DNA from: Rhizopus arrhizus
Taxonomy: Eukaryota > Mucoromycota > Mucoromycetes > Mucorales > Rhizopodaceae
NCBI GenBank assembly: GCA_024220505.1
Contig: JAKZZE010000002.1
Coordinates: forward strand, 248,001-312,000
DNA: 64,000 nt
Direction of reading: 5' to 3'
Under the pieces are notes generated by a model. It was not told the origin of the DNA, made no database searches, and saw only the letters and a program-made list of their open reading frames with translations. Positions 10,601 through 24,143 of this stretch are shown here, in pieces; the stretch's first letter is position 1, and every line of letters begins with the position of its first letter. The translations under genes were made by a program, and so were the position numbers.

Positions 10601-12816
10601 ACTAGTGAAATGAGCTGCGGCATTCCCATACACATGTGTGTACTTTGAAATGTATGCATTGTATTCCTTTAATTTTTTTCTTTGACGTTCAAATTATTTG
10701 GGTTTAGCAAGCAATCTTGCTGTCCTAAAACCATCATGACTGGGAAATGTAATCAAACTGATTGTATTGAGAGAAAGAAATCATAGATGGCATGTACTTA
10801 ACTGTGCCCTTGAACAGGGCTTCCACCTATTCTTTAACTTATTTTTAAAAGATGTAAAATGAGTATGCCAACTTTGGGTCAATGATTTCGCTCTCTCTCT
10901 TTCCTTTTTTTTTTATCTAAAAAAAAACAAAAACAAAAATGTTTATATAGCCTTTTTGCTAAAATTTCTGATACTTTACTACTTGTCCATGGAATTTAAT
11001 GATAATTTACTCAAAAGTTCTATTTACTGATGGCTTTAACTGCTGAATAACTGAATGCTTTTATAAGCGCTTTGATGACCTTTATATTTTATTTTTGTGT
11101 TCATCAAAACCTTTCTAGTAAAAAATGATTAAATCATCTTGCTAATCCTATTCTTTTTTTCTTCGTTTATTCCTATAAAAATTAAGCTTGTACTCTATAT
11201 TGATTCAATCTTTACGGTAGGAAATCCATATAAGCTACAGTCAATAATATCAAAATCTACTCCAGTTGTCCTTTTTATATTAAACCTTGATATAAATGTA
11301 TTGGCCTGTTACTAACTTTGTATGATCTTTACCATTTCATCAACTGTTGTAATGGATAAAATAAAAGCGATCTAGAGTATTTCTGACATCTAGGCTGTTC
11401 TTGTTAGTTTTTTTGATCTTTTAGCCAATCTTCTAACTTTATTTAACCGCTTTTTAATGTTCACTTTTAATACTGCCGAGTCTCTTTTTCATTTTCAGGT
11501 ACATAAAGATACTGTGTATGTTGGCTGAGTTTATTTCTAATTATGTTGGATACGATGCGACAAAAATGATAAATGAAAAGAGAATAGCATTATCATGGTT
11601 ACATATGCGTATAGTTCTTCTACTTCTTTAACTTTCTGATCTATCACACATGTTCTTATATTGCTTTAAAAAATATCTTTCCCTTTTTTTCTCCTCAAAG
11701 CTATTGATATAAAAATTACCAGCAGTAACATTCTTTATATTTTTCTTTATTTACTAAAAATAATTAGCCAGTTAAAGCTATAATATGAAAAATATAATAT
11801 CTTTTCTTGGAAGAAAAAATAAATAGAGTACTCTTTTCTTACACTGTTCTTTTTTTCTTCTTCTTCTTTTCAGCATACAAAGAATGTAAAGGACATTTCT
11901 TTCTACTCAGCGGAAGAAGTTTATTCAATCACATGTAGAATATCTCTAAAATCTTCCTGACTGCTACGGTAGGATGATGGAGGGGTTTCCGTATCCTGTC
12001 GCACTTTAGGAAACAGATTTTTAGTGGATATTGGAATTCTTAGAGTGTTTAAACTAAAACCTAATTTTTACTTTTTTATGCAACCAATATAAAGCCATTT
12101 ATACAATAAAGCTTAAAAATGCTGTACTCATAAAAAATATCCAGACCAAATTCAACTCAGTTTTATAAAGATGATGATTCAAACATGACTACAGAAAGCT
12201 ATTTAAGTATATTATTCAAATTAAATGAAGAATAGTTTGGCTTGAACTGCGTCTGTTCTACATAGTTTATAAATTTCATTACTCCTTTCATTTGATCTCA
12301 TATAAAGAATATCTATCTTGTGCTTTCTTAATAAAATTCTAATCATCACAAATCCACATATAATGATGTTAATTACATGAAGATCTACATATATTTTAAA
12401 CTTTGCAATTTCTTTTACATATTTCATAGCATCTACTATAATTAAAAATTTGTTAAACATTACAATAAAAATAATAAAGACATTAGTAAGGTCATTGATG
12501 ACAATATTATATTGCTTCTTCTATTTAAGTTATCCTTAATAACATTTTTGCTTATTTGACTAGCTCAAATTTCATAGAAGAAATTATCATAATCTAAAAA
12601 TGAAAAATACAAACTATTATAAAATACAAAAAATGAAGGTTGATAACTTAATGCTTCGTGTATTCATATGTTTTGCCGATTAAGGCGGCACTTTTATACA
12701 TGACAAATTTAGATTTGTCATTAAGAATTGTGTGTGATTTTTTTTTTTCTTCTTCTTGTAATAGTATAAATAAACAAATTTTACCTCTTTACAAAGAGCA
12801 ATTTTTTATTTATCAA
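7604..12816. other. Long gene-poor intergenic region
   Basis: About 5.2 kb without a convincing gene. It holds poly-A/T tracts, CT repeats, a 108-codon ORF at 7836-8162 (hydrophobic, Phe-rich, probably chance) and a 62-codon ORF at 9810-9998 with no recognised domain. A minus-strand open stretch near 8490-8690 reads as protein-like but has no clear start. A repeat at 10329-10400 has a second copy near 46.6 kb. Confidence 0.5.
10329..10400 (+). repeat. Dispersed repeat copy 1, possible LTR fragment
   Basis: The segment TTGTGTTTCAAGCCAGAGAR followed by GAGAG recurs at 46627-46690 with about 80% identity over roughly 60 bases in the same orientation. The sequence begins near TGTTATGTAAG and could be part of a solo LTR, but no reverse transcriptase, clear target duplication or second LTR was seen. 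Confidence 0.45.
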
Positions 12817-13969
12817 ATGTCTGAAAAGTATCAATATGAAACCATCAAAGTGGATATAACTTCTGATGGAATTGCACACCTTCAGCTCAACAGACCAAAA
12901 AAACTAAATACTTTGAGCACTCAGTATGATAAAGTTTTATTTTTATTTTATATACTAAATGACCCATTCCAGACTAGTTTCTGATATTAGACATGTATTT
13001 CGTACCATCACTGATGATAATAACGTATTTTGTATTGTTTTATCTGGCTCAGGACGCGTATTTACAGCTGGTTTGGATTGTAAGTAATAAAAATTGATTT
13101 TTGCAATTATTACTTATATGTGGATAGTGTCCGAGAACAATCTCAGCGAAATAGCTGAGTCCTCATTGGATGCAGCTCGTAAAGCTTACAGAAATCGAGC
13201 TTTTATTCAAGACTTTCAGGATTCATTTACTGCTATTGAGCTTTGCAGTAAGCCAGTTATTGCCGCTATCCATGGAGCATGTATTGGTGGAGGCATTGAC
13301 CTAATTACTGCTTGCGATATTCGTTACTGCTCCAGGGATGCCTTTTTTTCTGTAAAAGAAGTAGATGTTGGATTAGCTGCTGACGTTGGTACTTTACAAA
13401 GACTTCCAAAGGTGATTGGTAACCATAGTTTGGTTCGTGAACTTTGCTACACAGCACGCAAGTAAGAGAAAGAAAATAAGAGCAAGTGAAATGCTTACAA
13501 ATAATACCTTTTATTTTAATAGCTTTTATGCAGACGAAGCTTTACAGTGTGGGCTAGTTAATAAAGTTGCGGAAAATCAAGAATCTGTCTTGGGTATTTA
13601 AATAGTAGCGAATGAGTATGTCATTTTGATCTAATTTTGTTTATTATAGCTGAAGCAATTAAAACAGCAAAGATTATTGCTTCCAAATCACCTATTGCTG
13701 TGTTGGGCACAAAGTAAGAAAAAAAAAAGTTACAAATTTCGTGTATTAATAATACAAAAAAGGCATTTGTTAAATTATTCCCGAGATCATTCTGTTGCTG
13801 AAGGATTAGCTTATACAGTCACTTGGAATTCAGCCATGCTTCAGACTGAGGTAAATGGAAAAAGTGAAAATATAAATCAAATCTTTAATGATTATATGCA
13901 TAATAGGATATACCTCGTTCAATTGAGGCATTTGTCTCAAAGAAACCAGCAAAGTATTCAAAGCTTTAA
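12817..13969 (+). CDS. ECH1: Peroxisomal delta(3,5)-delta(2,4)-dienoyl-CoA isomerase (ECH1/Dci1 type)
   Basis: Seen: seven exons (12817-12923, 12973-13079, 13128-13461, 13523-13593, 13650-13713, 13763-13850, 13907-13969) give 277 residues in frame. Crotonase motifs are HLQLNRPKKLNTL, HGACIGGGIDLITACDIRY (oxyanion hole), VKEVDVGLAADVGTLQRLPK and YSRDHSVAEGL. The acidic residues of the ECH1 group are present: Asp in GGGIDL, Glu in VKEVD and Asp in LAADVG. The last three residues are SKL, a PTS1 peroxisome signal. Known: the enzyme isomerises 3,5-dienoyl-CoA to 2,4-dienoyl-CoA during beta-oxidation of unsaturated fatty acids with odd-positioned double bonds. Inferred: peroxisomal location. Start ATG is in frame with the family N-terminus. 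Confidence 0.95.
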
Positions 13970-14119
13970 AATAATATAACTCCGACTATGAAATAAAAAT
14001 GCTAAAATGATTTTTCTTTTTTAAATATTAAAACTTTCTTTTCTTTTAATTCCTGCATTTTGATAACATAAACGGAAGGAAAAACACAGTAAAAGAAACC
14101 TTCTAAGAACTTCAAAAAC

Positions 14120-17100
14120 ATGTCCACAACCCAACCCGCTAATTTGACAGCATCGCCTGTCACTGCAACACAATTAAAGACTTTTCTAAATGAAACGCCT
14201 CTAATGTACAAAAGCAGACTTCATTCTGGTGCAGAGAGACACATTCTAACCAACTGTTATCGAGCTCTTTGGAGCAATAATCCCCAATGGATGCAAACTT
14301 ATTTTTTTCAAGAAGGACTTTCGGACAGCGATAACTTGTCTCTCTTGTTAGAAAAATATAATTTATTTGGCTCCAAAAAGCAAGACATGTCAGACATCAA
14401 GCATGAGAACCCACTTTTGGATGATACGGATGAACCAGAATATTGGGAAACACAACGGGGCAAGCAATGTGGTCATGTATTTAAAAGAGGTGAAAGCATT
14501 TATCGCTGCAGGTAATATACATAACACACATGCAAAAACAGAAAAGAGAAAGAGAACTCATTCATATCACTAGAAATTGCGGATTAGATGATACGTGCGT
14601 TATGTGCTCCAAATGTTTTCATGGAACAGAACATGAAGGTCATGATATTAAAATTTCTATCAGCAGAGGAACTGGAGGATGCTGTGATTGTGGTGATCCT
14701 GAAGCCTGGAAACACCCGCTTTATTGTAAGATTCATTCTCTAGTTCCTTCTGATCCTTCCTCGACAACGCATCTACCCAAAGCCTTCACACAACCCCTGT
14801 CATCTGTGCCACAGCCTGTATTGAACTCGGTTCGAGAGACAGTTAGTGTTGTAATCGATTATATCCTGGAAACATTTGCTACATCACCGGAAGATATTCT
14901 GACGGTTGGTACTGTGCAGTCTATTAAACAAGACTGTGTTGACTCTCACCAAGCATTAGGATTGCCTGTCGATTTGGAAAATCAGTTTTATGCATGTGTA
15001 TTATGGAATGATGAAAAGCATTCATTTGATCAGGTTATTACTGTAGTGAAAAACGCTATTGGTTGCACCACCGAACAAGCGGATGCAGTTGCTCAAGCAG
15101 TGGATCAATATGGTCGACATATTGTGAAAGAGTCAAGGGACATTAAAAGTTTAATTCAAGCTGCGGATATTATTGGCTCAGTCGGTTTAGCTGTCAGTAT
15201 TTGTTCAGTACACAAGCTTGTTCGGGAGGAAATAGCTGGATTGTTATTGGATTGGTTAAAGGGGTTAGTCAGTGGCCGATACAAGTTTTTCAGTAATGTG
15301 GATGGTGGTAATTGCATCATTCGTGATACCATTTGCGAGATCCTTTCTACTGATTGGGCGCTTCGTCCTGATCTTGCACAACTATCGATTCGTTATAAAG
15401 GAACTAGAATACCTAAGAATGATAATATTGAATTCGAGTTTATTGATGAAGACATGGATGATGGTACTCCTTTGTTTACCAATGACAATGATCATAACGA
15501 CGAAAATGAAAACGATAATGATGATGAGTTTGATATAGATAATCATCAAGAAGAGGCATCGGCTACGGATGAAGAGCAGGAAGAAGATACTGGTGCCATC
15601 TATAGACAGCGTATTCTACATCGTATGGCTCAGATGCAAAGAAGTTTTCATAGGCAAGAACAATTGCAGCAACAAACTGAAAGCAGTGAGGCTTTTGGAA
15701 GACGTCGATCATCTTCTAAAACAGATAGGGATATTTTGGACTTCAATTGGGATTGGGATGCCTGGTTGGCCCATATTGATCAACTTGAATTAGCTGAAAG
15801 ACAGATTACGAAGAATTTTGGGGTACACGATGGTCCCATCACAACGCATTCAACCGAGCACCGTGAAAATTTAAAAAAGGAATTTAGACGCAAACTTCGT
15901 TTAGATTATCTCTTACACTTTGACTTGAAATTGTGGAAGGCGGCTCGAATGAATGTTAAGGATTTGTTGATTGGAACTTTTATATCAAATTTTCAATATA
16001 GGCCTGTATTGGGAATTCGGTTTGCACGCAACTATCCAGAACTGGTAGATGCATACTATTTTAAAGATAGAGAACCCGAAAATTCAATAAGCACGCTCTC
16101 TGTTCAAGTGCTGACAGTCCCTACAGTTGCCTCTATACTTGTGAAAGAATATAATTTTTTTGACACAGTTTGCACAATTCTAGCTAATTTCTTTTTGACT
16201 GATCGCATACAAATGTTCTTACCCGAAGATTATGAACAGACCCAAGTACAACTCAATTTTGCCTCTGTCACTCGCCACCGATATGCTTACACAATACATG
16301 ATTTACATTATGTAATGAATGCTGAACAAGTGAAATTAGAAATTACGAAAAATCCTTTATACCTTGGTCAATTCATTAACATGCTCTATCAGTTTCAAGC
16401 CATGGATCCATTTAAACGACATTCTGACGCACATGTGGAATATGAATCAAACTCGTGGGTTGCGGCTTTCAACATCACGCTGCAGATCTCTAAGCTTTGT
16501 CATCAATTTGCTACATGTTACAACGCTCTTCAATCTCAAATGTCTGTGGCAGAAGCTTCACATCATCTTTGTCGTGCTATCTGTCGTATTATGAAAGCCA
16601 TATGCGATTGGAACCCACGTCTGCCTCCATATAGCTCCGAAAATAAAATACTTGTCAAAGGTGCATCCCAACAAGTAACCAATACAATCAGTACACCTTG
16701 CGCTGGAAGCTTTGAGATTGTGGACTACAAAATAACTACAGAACCCGTCTCATTCCATCATTCTTTCCATTGGATTTTATCTGAATTATTCGAACATGTC
16801 TCCTTGCTGCAAGAAGAAACACTGAGGGACAATGGCTGGCTGAATGGATTTAAGCAAATGGTAAATTGTGCTTTTGAGCAGGATTCACGAACTACATTTA
16901 TGAATGTGCTTGATTATCCAATTCGGACAATCGTCTTGTTATCTCAAATCAACTGTGGTGTGTGGGTAAGAAATGGATACAGTGTTCGTAACCAGGTAAA
17001 TATTTACATAGAGCGAAACAAAAACAAAAAAAAAGATAATAACTCTTATTCATTACAGGCTTATACTTACAAGGACATTAATGTCCGAGAGAATACATTA

Positions 17101-20100
17101 GACCGAGATATTTACTTGCTTCAAGTTGGTTTTATTGTTTGTGATAGTAACCAGCTATTGCTGTCCTTGATTGATCGATTCCAACTCATGGACTGGTTCA
17201 AAGGAAATCCTAAAAAGCATAGCACTGTATATGACTCAAATCAAAAGATATTTATGGTAGAAGAGTTACTTAACTTACTTATTGTTTGCGCCACCGAGCA
17301 TGGATATGCATCCGGTACCACAATCGAACAACGCATTCGAAGAGCTATTATTCAGCACCTTAGCCTCACGAACCTTTCCTACTCTGAATTAACCAAGCTC
17401 ATTCCTGGAAGTTTAATCGAGTGCGAATCATTTGAAGCAGAGCTCAACAAGATCGCCAACTTTAGGGCCCCTGATGGTCTGAGCGATAAAGGAATGTATG
17501 AACTCAAATCTGAATACTTGGATGAGATTGATCCTTATTTCTGGTATTACACACGCAATAACCGTGAGGAAGCACACATCGCTTTGAGAAAACGCTGGAA
17601 TCAGCTTCATCCTGAAAAGCAAGTCAGTGACAAGGAAGAGTTCTTAGTTCAACCAAAACCTCGAACCATTCAAAATGGCCCCTTTCAGCACCTCGGCAAC
17701 TTTTTACATTCCAAGATCTTTACTCAAATCCTGGTCTATGCTCTATGGAATGCCAAAATGTTTAAGCAAGCCAAGAGTGAAACGATTCTGGATGAAGCAC
17801 TTTATCTTGGCATGCTTGCTGTAAACGATCCAAATCACACAGAAGCAAACTTTTTCAAACATGCAATAGAGGATGAATATGCGATTCAAGTTAATGAAAT
17901 TGAGAAGACACATGCCAATCTAGTGACTGTCCTTTTGCGCTGCATGGACGACGACCAACTTTCTCACATCCACAAGCGATTGGGTTTCATCATAAATAAT
18001 ATTGAGCAGTCAAGTACTCAAAAAGCAAAGAGCTTAATTGGTGCATGGAAAGAGACCAGAAACAGACTGATTTCTAGTAAAGAGCAAGATAACCCAGGCA
18101 GTAACGATATTTCAGAGCAAGAACGCAAAAAGGCGGCTGCAAAGGCTCGTCAGGCTGCCATCATGTCTCAATTTACTACTGCGCAATCCAAATTTTTGGA
18201 AAAGCATGCTGACCTTTACAAAAATGATGAGGATGAAGAAATGAAAGATCTCGACGAAGAGGATCAGGATACAATAATGTTACCATCTTCTGACAATGAC
18301 TCTGACATTGTCCGAAAATGTCATTTTCCTGTTGATAACTGCATTGTTTGTCAAGAAGAACTTGATGGTAATAAACTGTACGGTATGCTTGGTCTTGTTC
18401 AGCGTTCGAATATTCAACGCCTATCACCTGTGACAAAGGATGTCTGGGCTGAAATATTAGAAACAGGCAATCACTCTTGTAATCCTTGGGGAGGAGGGGG
18501 TCAAGCGAGTAATGATAGAGGAGCCTTCACAGGCTTTCCTGTTGCTTCTAATCTCTTTGGTGTTGATATCTCCTCTTGTGGACATCTGATGCATGCTGAA
18601 TGTTTTGAAAATTATCAAAACTCAGTAAATCAAGAGAGTCTATTCCAGCGTTTATCCCAAAGGCCACCTGAAAGTCGTTTTTTGTGCCCATTATGTAAAG
18701 CAGCTGGTAATGTGCTGGTACCTATTGTTTGGAGAGGTAAAAAGGAGATTTATCCGGGCGTGATGGCTCCTACGACATCCTATGAAGACTTGAATAAAAC
18801 TTTGAAAGCATTGGCACTTGATGTTAATCAGAGACTTCAATCAGGCACCGATAATTTGACTGTTGTAGAACAAGATTCTAACTTGATGATAGCAGACGAA
18901 GAAAAACTTAAGTTCTTTTACAACAAACTGATGACGGCCATTTATAAAGCTATGAAAGACAAATTAAATGACTCTGCAATCGATCTGAAGGAGTCCTTAC
19001 TGCAACTGTATGATATGTATGCGTATACCATTGGCAACCGTGAGATAGCTCAAAGAGGCACTGAAGACACAAGAACCAGAGATCTGATGGTAGAACATAC
19101 TGGAACATTCATTGACGACGTACCGAAAGCTTCTCAGACGCTTTTAAAGATACTTTCTATGACCAATCTGCTTGTGCCTAAACTCATGGACTCACCTTGG
19201 CAAACAGACGAACCAAAACTGAAAGAGGTCATTTTACACAAGCAATTGAGCCAAGTGATTCCTCAACTACCCAATGAAAAGCCTCTTTTGATGGACGACC
19301 CATTCAAAATACTTGTTCATCTTGGCTTTTCTACTGCAGATCAACCTGCTATAGAACCACACCATTTGATGCGTGTTCTTTATTTAGCCGAATTAGCAAA
19401 AACAGTGATCGGTATAGCTCAATGTATCTCAAATAATGAAAGATTATTTAGGGATCCTCGTTTAAGTAACCTTTTGGCACGTCTCTGTAGTGAACAGCAG
19501 TATGCAAAAGGAACTGAAAAGGTCCAACGATTCGTAGATTGTGTGCTTGGATGGATTCAATTCTCTGATAGACAGACAGTATACGACAAAATCAATTCAA
19601 GAGGCTTTATTGCACTTCTTCGCTTGTTCACTTTACCTTATCTTCGTAAATCGTTTTTATTGATGGTTGTACATCATGGATTTATTCCTCAAAGCCCAAC
19701 GGACGATTTGATGAAGGAAACACCAAGTGAATATGATCATCTTTTGAAGATATTGAGGTTGCCTGATTTTGAGACTATCTTTGACCTAAACTTATCTGAA
19801 CAAGAATTAATGACTGGTTGGTGTACTGATTATATGTCTGATAGCACGAAATCACGACACATATCGCTGGGATTGCCAACAAAGTACCGCTTGACCAACC
19901 TGCCATATCGTCTAGACTATTTGCTTGATGAAAGTTCTAAGCGTATCTGTCGTAAATGTAATACGGTACCTGAGCATTCGGCAATTTGCTTGATATGTGG
20001 TACGTTTGTTTGTGCTCGCCGTATGTGCTGTTATGAAGACAATAAGGGTGAATGTAATATTCATATGAAAAGGTAAAAACAATCCATATATATATATATA

Positions 20101-20390
20101 TGTATTCAGACTGTATATATTATAGCTGTGGAGGTGAAATTGGATTATATATGATGATTAAAGATTGCTATCTACTGTTATTACATGATAATGGAGGAAG
20201 CATTATGAATGCACCCTATTTGGATAGTCATGGAGAAGCTGATATTTTTTTTAAACGAGGCTCACCACAGTTTCTTAACGAAAAAAGATATGAACAACTT
20301 AGACAAATGTGGTTGACGCATACTATACCTTTATTTGTAAGAAGAAGAATGGAATCATCGACTACAGGAGCAGACTGGGGGACATTTTAA
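14120..20390 (+). CDS. UBR1: E3 ubiquitin ligase UBR1 (N-recognin of the N-degron pathway)
   Basis: Seen: four exons (14120-14511, 14574-16995, 17059-20072, 20126-20390) give about 2030 residues, near the family length. In order: a UBR box (CGHVFKRGESIYRCRNC, CSKCFHG, GCCDCGDPEAW; residues about 112-185), a ClpS-like segment (VLWNDEKHSFDQVITVV, about 270-340), an acidic linker, the long helical middle, a RING-H2 (CIVCQEELDG, CGHLMHAECF, CPLCKAAGN; from about 1365) and the C-terminal UBR cap ending GADWGTF. Known: UBR1 binds basic and bulky N-termini and ubiquitinates substrates for the proteasome, with an E2 of the Rad6 class. The second intron (63 nt) has no stop and keeps frame, so it is easily annotated as coding. 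Starts 150 bp after ECH1. Confidence 0.96.
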
Positions 20391-20566
20391 TATTAGAGAA
20401 AACCAAATAAAAAACTCCACTTGTACAGTTTGGCAAATTATACGATAAATCATCATTAAAAATCTAAGATAAATTAAAGAAGTTACAGCCAAGGAGCGGT
20501 TTAAATAACATGTACAAGACTTTTGAAAGTTTATTGTTTATATTCTACTCTCCTAATTTTTCATTG

Positions 20567-20567
<1 letters not shown>

Positions 20568-20638
<71 letters not shown>
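20568..20638. repeat. T39 homopolymer followed by (ATTT)8
   Basis: Thirty-nine consecutive T are followed by eight perfect ATTT units. It lies about 180 bp after the UBR1 stop. Such a T-run plus tetranucleotide could be a retroposed poly-A tail on the minus strand or simple slippage. Confidence 0.9.
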
Positions 20639-20639
<1 letters not shown>

Positions 20640-21539
20640 GATGTATACAAGGAGTGACCAATCAATAACCTGTATTTTTCTACCACTCCAAGTTAAAACA
20701 AGTTTAAACTAATCCACTTTTTAATCTATGCCTCACCTTGTATGGTTCTAATTGAGATGTAAAATACAAAGAACCTTGCCTAATTTCGGGCTTGATTTTA
20801 TTGATCACTTATATATTTCGTTTATAAAAAGCATAGCAACAACTTGTATTACCTTTACAAGCTATTGACTTTTGAATACTGGTTGGTTTAAATTTTTCGA
20901 GTTTTTTATTTTTTGTTTGATGCGTATCAGCATCGTTAAATGAAGCCATAATGTATCTGCTCATTTATAGTTGCATCAAATGCTTCGCATTTAACAATAT
21001 GTTGAGATTTCTTTGTGTTCTCCCTGCTCGCAAAAGAAAAATAGTACCCTAGTAGACGCAGTTCTAGAATGAAGAAAAACTGGCTCTTTGCTTCGAATAT
21101 TTGTATAAAATGAAGCATTTTGTGTCCATCCGATTGATATCTTCTACTGTAATTGCTTATGCTATTAATATCCGTCTTCTCAACAGGAATATTCTCATCA
21201 ATCAGTGCTTTAAAAATCGAAACTAATATATTCCATGGTGTCTTCAAAAGATAGCAAATTCTTCTGATTGTACTACATTTAATCAATGATTAATTACATA
21301 ACCGCATGGATTTTGAGAGATTTTACGATGATACTTTTACTGCATTCGTTGATATTATTATTTTTAAGCCACTGCATGAAACATGAGGAGACAACTGCCT
21401 TCGTTGTTTATTATTTGAACGTCTTTTTCTAATTTGGCAGCTTGTTATATATTTTCGGCAACTTTCTTGACAGGGTAGTAGTGTGATCTATGCTTGCATA
21501 TTATCGTAGTTTTTCGTTTGCCTAATTATAAAGCACTAA

Positions 21540-21890
21540 AAACAATGTTGTGTATGGGATATCTCACAATTGAAAACGTGAGCCAGTCAGCTGCTATTGA
21601 TGGAGTATTAAATCAAGATAGATACGTCAGTATCCTCAGCAAGGAGTTAATATCTTGAAAGAAAAACTATACATATTAGGGGTAGGATGCTCCTTCCTAT
21701 CATTGCTCATAGTATATATGGTGAAAGCAATTACTTGGCTTCAGTACTTTCGAAAGGATTGAGAACTAGGCTTTAAGTAAATTATTTGTCAAGAAAATTT
21801 GGGATACCTCGAAGAGAGGAGAGCACCAAAAGAAAGCTTGAGACTTCTTTTTGAAAAAGAACCTGTTGACATCTTAGAACAGAAGTGAAA
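21540..21890 (+). pseudogene. Decayed Tc1-like transposase fragment
   Basis: Seen: a frame around 21545-21657 reads GYLTIENVSQSAAIDGVLNQ then DRYVSILSKELIS and stop. This resembles the stretch between the first and second catalytic Asp of Tc1-type DDE_3 transposases (WG...I.G.(L/M)N...Y..IL...L). Further on, ENLGYLEERRAPKESLRLL resembles the C-terminal part. Frames are broken and no terminal repeats were found. Motif-based call only. Confidence 0.4.
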
Positions 21891-22233
21891 TAGATACTCA
21901 CGAGTGACACTAAGGAAACGTAATGGTAGCAGAAAAATATGTACTATCCTGTTTCCAAGCTATATAGACAGTCGACAATACATTGAGTTTCTTTTAATGC
22001 TTTATATACCAAATAATAAATTCTTACTTTGTATCCTTTTTTCCTATATTATGCTTACTTTATTGTTGTTTCAGTAACCAAAAATATCTTGCTTTGCTCA
22101 GACTTTTTTTTTCACTGAGGGTAAAAAATTATGTGCTTTGACATTCTGAGTTTAAATTAGGTCAAAGGAATACACATACATACAAATATGCTACTCCCTC
22201 GTCTTTTCCTCCTTCTCTTAATTTCTTTTCGAA

Positions 22234-23073
22234 ATGGTGAGTGAATTAGCTTGGTTTATGCAGGAGAAAAGAAGAGAGAGAAAAAGCATATGGATAGATG
22301 GACAGATAGATAAATGAATGGATGGATGGATGAATGGATGGATAGACTTGTTGATAGCAACGGACAGTAATGACACAACTATTCAATTCTAATTAAATAT
22401 GAACAAGAACATACAATTCAACGCAAACCATTCAGCATTTGCTTTATTTTGCTTTTCTTCTTTTCAGTGTATAAACACACAGCGATTCTTTATTATCAGT
22501 AGACGACAGTTATTGATGTTTCTATTAGCCTACTAGACTTCACCATAACAGAAAGAAGCGTGGACACGTCTCAGCCGGTCACGGTCGTGTTGGTAAGCAC
22601 AGAAAGCATCCTGGTGGTCGTGGTCTTGCTGGTGGTCAACACCATCACCGTATCAACATGGATAAGTACCATCCTGGTTACTTTGGTAAGGTTGGTATGC
22701 GTCACTTCCACTTGAAGAAGAACCCTTACTGGCGTCCTGTTGTCAACCTTGACAAGATTTGGACTCTTGCTGGTGAAGGTGCTCGTGAACAATACAAGAA
22801 CACTGAAAAGGTTCCTGTCATTGATGCACTTCAAAATGTAAGTAAAATTGATTTAGCAATTATGAAATACTCATATGACTATATTAGGGTTACGCCAAGG
22901 TTTTGGCTAAAGGTACCATTTCTCAACCTGTCATTGTTCGTACACGCTTTGTTTCCGCTCTTGCAGAAAAGAAAATTAAAGCAGCTGGCGGTGGTAAGAT
23001 TAATATTATTTTTGGTTGGTTTTTAAAAGATTACTAAGACCGATTACAAATAGTTGTTGAACTTATTGCTTAA
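22234..23073 (+). CDS. RPL28: 60S ribosomal protein uL15 (RPL27A; yeast Rpl28)
   Basis: Seen: exon 1 is only the ATG (22234-22236); exon 2 (22529-22837) begins [20 protein letters not shown]; exon 3 is 22888-22993; exon 4 (23054-23073) ends VVELIA. The protein carries [15 protein letters not shown] and [18 protein letters not shown], the uL15 core. Known: uL15 is an essential protein of the large ribosomal subunit near the tunnel. The first intron is 292 nt, the longest placed in this window, and holds a GGAT-type microsatellite. Placing an intron right after the start codon is common in ribosomal protein genes. A pyrimidine-rich leader precedes the ATG. Confidence 0.95.
22289..22347. repeat. 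GGAT/GGATA-type microsatellite in the uL15 first intron
   Basis: Imperfect tandem GGAT units with A interruptions, lying within the 292-nt intron after the ATG-only exon of the uL15 gene. Confidence 0.75.
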
Positions 23074-23231
23074 AAAATCGCAGTAAAATGATATCATTTG
23101 AAAACCAATGAAATACGTGTTTTTATTAATTTTGCGTGATTTCTAGCATTTTCTAATAAAAAAGGGAAATGTTTCTGAATTTATGTAATATGATTGGTTA
23201 CATCATTTAATCACCTTCTTTTTTTTTTATG

Positions 23232-23239
23232 TATAAATA
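23232..23239 (+). promoter_or_regulatory. Possible TATA box of the ubiquitin-AN1 gene
   Basis: TATAAATA lies about 70 bp before the ATG at 23310, between the uL15 stop and this gene. Position and sequence fit a TATA element; there is no expression evidence. Confidence 0.35.
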
Positions 23240-23240
23240 A

Positions 23241-24002
<762 letters not shown>

Positions 24003-24143
24003 AGATAGTATAGAATTTCATAAATAAATCTGGGTTTCAATTGAAAACACATTTTTTTTCCCTTTTTCTTGTGCTTTATCTTTATTTCATGTGTTTTTTA
24101 AAGGGTGAATAGGTTTAAAAATAGAAAAAGGAGCTTTTTATCT

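Larger units (their letters stand above)
20391..22233. other. Intergenic region with homopolymer, microsatellite and a transposase relic
   Basis: Contains the T39-(ATTT)8 tract at 20568-20638, an unsupported minus-strand 116-codon ORF at 20936-21286, and a Tc1-like transposase remnant near 21540-21890. The pyrimidine-rich stretch just before 22234 is probably the promoter or leader of the uL15 gene. Confidence 0.6.

Noticed and set aside
20936..21286. 116-codon minus-strand ORF
   Set aside because: No domain and no codon pattern beyond chance in AT-rich DNA.
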